In this document: one piece after another, positions 41,942 through 44,088 of the stretch
How positions within the stretch are numbered: position 1 is the first letter of the stretch
Layout: each line of letters begins with the position of its first letter
From: Selenomonadaceae bacterium
GTDB taxonomy: Bacteria; Bacillota; Negativicutes; Selenomonadales; Selenomonadaceae
Length of the DNA stretch: 44,088 nucleotides
Reading direction: 5' to 3'
Assembly (NCBI GenBank): GCA_017412925.1
Contig: JAFPVP010000033.1
Span: 1-44,088, forward strand
Program-made: the position numbers and the translations under genes
The notes under the pieces: generated by a model
Databases searched by the model: none
What the model saw: only the letters and a program-made list of their open reading frames with translations
What the model was told of the DNA's origin: nothing

Positions 41942-42906
41942 ACTAAAGTAGCCGCAACCCGTCGAAAAAAACGAGCCGCCCGAAAATATTTTGCCGCAGA
42001 AATCTTCGCCGAACGATAAAAAAATTAAAGTCGCGAGCGCACAAGTTAAGACTGGGCAACAAAGGCAAGAAGTCACGGCAAAAACAAGGGCAAGCTTTAA
42101 TCGCTTTGGCGGCGCAAAACTCAATCGCGATACCCAATCCCAAAGTTATCGCCCTGAAAAAAGGCTCAACAAAGGCGGTTCAAAAGTGGCGCGATAATCT
42201 CATGCAAGCGGGAGTGTTTAAAAAGACCGCACCGCAAGCTCAAAAAAATTTGCCGACTTTGAAAGAACGTGCGCAAAAACTTTTGGAAGAATTAGCCGTC
42301 AAAGAAACGTCAACAAAAGTAGGCGACGTCGGAGCCTCTCAAGCCGACGAGCAAACGCGGCAAGAGATGGAACTTCATGCTAAGTTCAAGACCAATACGC
42401 ACCCGCTGATAGGAACTTACCTTAATAATGGATTCAAACGAAATATTTACATCGCTCGAAGGTGCTATTACAACCGCTGTGTTGCGCAGGAAAGTCAATA
42501 GCCAAGCAAGGAAGACCGGCGCAATTGCACTTGAGCAACTCCGGCTCAATATGGTCTGTATAGCGTTGAACTCCACGCGGACAACGTTGCCGAGCTTAAG
42601 AAAAACATGCAAAAAGTTTTCCTTGACCATTACCGCAAACAAGTTGGCGAAGAGTTAAACAAAAACTCTCTGCTGTTCAAAAAAATGCAGGAGATAATTG
42701 ACGCAAATAACATACAAGAAGATTTTCTTGAACTGACGGTAGGTAATGCGAAAAAGTTGGAAGAAGCTTTCCGCGAATGCTTAGACGAAGACCTCTCGCT
42801 CAACGACGCCAAAGAAGACGCCTACAAATATTCCGAAATAAAAGATTGGCTCGACCAGCAAATTAGAAACGGATTCCAACTCCACGACCCGAAAACAACG
42901 GAATAA
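41942..42906 (+). pseudogene. Broken phage gene, lysine/glutamine-rich and helical
   Basis: Coding-like stretches occupy successive frames: PPENILPQKSSPNDKKIKVA (41968-42100), then KVIALKKGSTKAVQKWRDNL to EQTRQEMELHAKFKTN (42106-42400), then DSNEIFTSLEGAITTAVLRR (about 42430-42540), and YSVELHADNVAELKKNMQKV (about 42560) into the open frame that ends at TAA 42904. The last part (EAFRECLDEDLSLNDAKEDA) is acidic. Probably one or two original genes of unknown role. Confidence 0.5.
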
Positions 42907-43623
42907 TTTATTGATTTTGCCAAATTACTTGTCAACTCCGTTAAAAGTTATAAAAACGTTAGAAACCTGTAAACGGTGTACTAAACGAAATTCTTAAAAA
43001 ATGGGAAAAGACGAAACGAGGAATTAACAGGCGACTTTCGGGCAAGCTAAATGAGAAATATGACGAGGCGGCGGACATCGTTGACGACAAAGATTTGACG
43101 CCGCAACAGAAACTTTTACAATCGTTTGTGGAAAAACTCGGCGTGAAAACGGTATTTTTCAACAATAAAAACGGCGACTTTTACGGTGCGCACGGATTTG
43201 GTAACGGACGCGGCTCTTGACGAGAAAATTATCACCGACCAATTCAAGGACGTTGCCGAGCGCACGGGACTTTTGCAAAGTAGTGCGGGTAAACTGACGA
43301 ATTCGGCAAAATCGCAAGAAATTTGCTTGACGCGAACGAGCAAAAAATTTTCCGCTACAATCGCCGCACTCACAATATCAAACTCGCCGATGGGCAGGGC
43401 TTTGATTCAGTTCAGACCGACGACTAAATCAAATACTCAATCGGCAGAAGCGACAATTCGAGCGAATCACTCAAAATTCGCGACGTTTTCCAAGAAGTTC
43501 ACGACATGGCGGGCGACTAAAAGCAATATTCAAACGCACAGCGCGCACTTGTTACTGGAAAAATTACGTGCCGATGACGACTCCTTTTTGCTCAAACGCC
43601 TTTTCAAGGGGTTAGGGAGGTAG
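42907..43623 (+). pseudogene. C-terminal part of a large phage protein, frameshifted
   Basis: Pieces in order: VNGVLNEILKKWEKTKRGIN and LTPQQKLLQSFVEKLGVKTV with FFNNKNGDFYGA (to TGA 43218), reminiscent of the start of zincin-type domains in large phage polyvalent proteins. Then RTDLVTDAALDEKIITDQFK with GLLQSSAGK in a second frame (43186 on), then DEFGKIARNLLDANEQKIFR and RYNRRTHNIKLADGQGFDSV in a third, ending in TAA. A final piece, ADDDSFLLKRLFKGLGR, ends at TAG 43621-43623. The HExxH of an active metallopeptidase is not visible. Confidence 0.55.
43349..43459 (+). repeat. Dispersed 111-base repeat, copy B
   Basis: Ungapped match to 29653-29763 with three C/T differences. This copy keeps the phage gene frame longer (FDSVQTDD before TAA), so it is the better-preserved one. 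Confidence 0.92.
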
Positions 43624-43626
43624 TAT

Positions 43627-43665
43627 AAAAAGGATTGTGTAAGAAGGCAAACACAATCCTTTTTT
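43627..43665. terminator. Strong terminator after the prophage remnant
   Basis: A perfect 14-bp stem (AAAAAGGATTGTGT and its complement) with a 10-base loop ends in a T-run. A- and T-runs on the two sides allow use in both directions. It separates the prophage remnant from the transposase. Confidence 0.85.
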
Positions 43666-43686
43666 TGATATAGGAGAGAAAAAGAG

Positions 43687-44088
43687 ATGGAAAGAAAAAA
43701 ATCGAGACACGCCCGGCTGAAGAATTGCTCAAGCCATCATCGCCCAGTACGAGCCCCAAAAGTGTCGCCGAAATGCAAGCGGCTCTAAAAGACGTCTTCG
43801 AACCGATGTTTGAGGCTATGTTAAACGGCGAAATGGATCGTTAACGTGAGGAAAAAGAGACGACCAATCGCCGTAACGGCTACTTCGACAAAACTATTAA
43901 AACCGCAATGGCGGAGACGGAAATCGCGGTGCCCCGTGACCGTCAAGCCTCCTTAGACTCGATAATTCTTCCCAAACACAAGCGCGACGTATCCGATATT
44001 GAAAACAAAGTGTTGGCGATGTACGTTCGCAGCATGAGTCAGCGTGATATTTCTGCCACCATTGATGATATCTACGGTTTCAAACTCA
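43687..44088 (+). pseudogene. IS256-family (mutator) transposase, N-terminal part, broken
   Basis: ATG 43687 follows TAGGAGAG, but the frame is lost after about 8 codons. The proper reading resumes one frame over with AEELLKP, then AEMQAALKDVFEPMFEAMLN and GEMDR, a TAA at 43842-43844, then ETTNRRNGYFDKTIKTAMAE, EIAVPRDRQASLDSIILPKH and VLAMYVRSMSQRDISATIDD to the window edge. These are hallmarks of IS256-type DDE transposases (about 400 residues in full). The catalytic domain lies beyond the edge. Frameshift plus stop make it inactive as read. The terminal inverted repeats cannot be placed. Confidence 0.85.

Noticed and set aside
39209..44088. Stop-codon reassignment in the phage region (TAG/TAA read as Gln)
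   Set aside because: In-frame TAG and TAA stand at Gln-like positions, but several frameshifts also break the same genes, and TAA, TAG and TGA all serve as plausible ends of pieces. Host genes use all three as stops. Decay explains everything.
1..44088. Frequent GTCGAC and AAAATTTT words
   Set aside because: They fall within coding frames as Val-Asp and Lys/Glu-Asn/Phe codon pairs and follow codon preference. No spacing or clustering suggests a signal.
1..44088. CRISPR arrays, tRNA or rRNA genes
   Set aside because: No regularly spaced repeats, cloverleaf-like sequence or rRNA motifs were found on either strand by eye.

Overview
The window looks like a chromosome segment of an anaerobic diderm Firmicute, most plausibly Negativicutes (Selenomonas-like). 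This is inferred from gene content. Firmicute-type features are strong GGAGG ribosome-binding sites with many TTG/GTG starts, an RqcH (NFACT) protein and a class III fructose-bisphosphatase. These sit beside lipopolysaccharide genes (heptosyltransferase, O-antigen ligase, WaaE-like transferase) that imply an outer membrane. A ferredoxin-dependent 2-oxoacid oxidoreductase implies anaerobic metabolism.

Layout. 1-270: tail of an unknown gene, a terminator and a possible micro-ORF. 271-7500 (minus): a tightly overlapping surface-polysaccharide operon (GT2, GT9, GT4, PIG-L deacetylase, YrbL-like protein, O-antigen ligase) ending in rnc. 7538-7913 (plus): a vapD cassette with its own promoter and terminator. 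7912-9995 (minus): a VirK/YbjX-family gene and a glycosyltransferase that carries a heptanucleotide tandem repeat. 9942-17183 (plus): a GT2-GT4 fusion, an RgpF-like protein, rqcH and a large unknown protein. 17260-20622 (plus): a PIN-domain gene and a small partner, translationally coupled to korDABC. 20635-23520: a TPR protein, then fbp with a clear promoter. 23523-26138 (minus): alaS. 26300-29548 (plus): an EAL protein with a degenerate GGDEF domain, a mutarotase-like protein, and sucC with no sucD beside it. 29567-29887: scar of phage-gene fragments. 29941-34500 (minus): an iron/cobalamin-type ABC transporter (FecCD permease, DUF554, ATPase) run into recG. 34541-35392 (plus): speE. 35389-37575 (minus): accC followed by a methyltransferase that is out of frame at a G8 tract. 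37576-43665: a decayed prophage with integrase and HTH relics on the minus strand and broken structural genes on the plus strand. 43687-end: a broken IS256-family transposase cut by the window edge.

The strongest second-look items are two simple-sequence tracts in surface-modification genes (candidate phase-variable loci), a 111-base block of phage sequence present at two sites about 13.7 kb apart, the coupling of a PIN toxin-like pair to a central-metabolism operon, the absence of sucD, and divergent genes whose 5' ends overlap near 9950. I found no CRISPR array, rRNA or tRNA and no clearly new multi-gene defence system.
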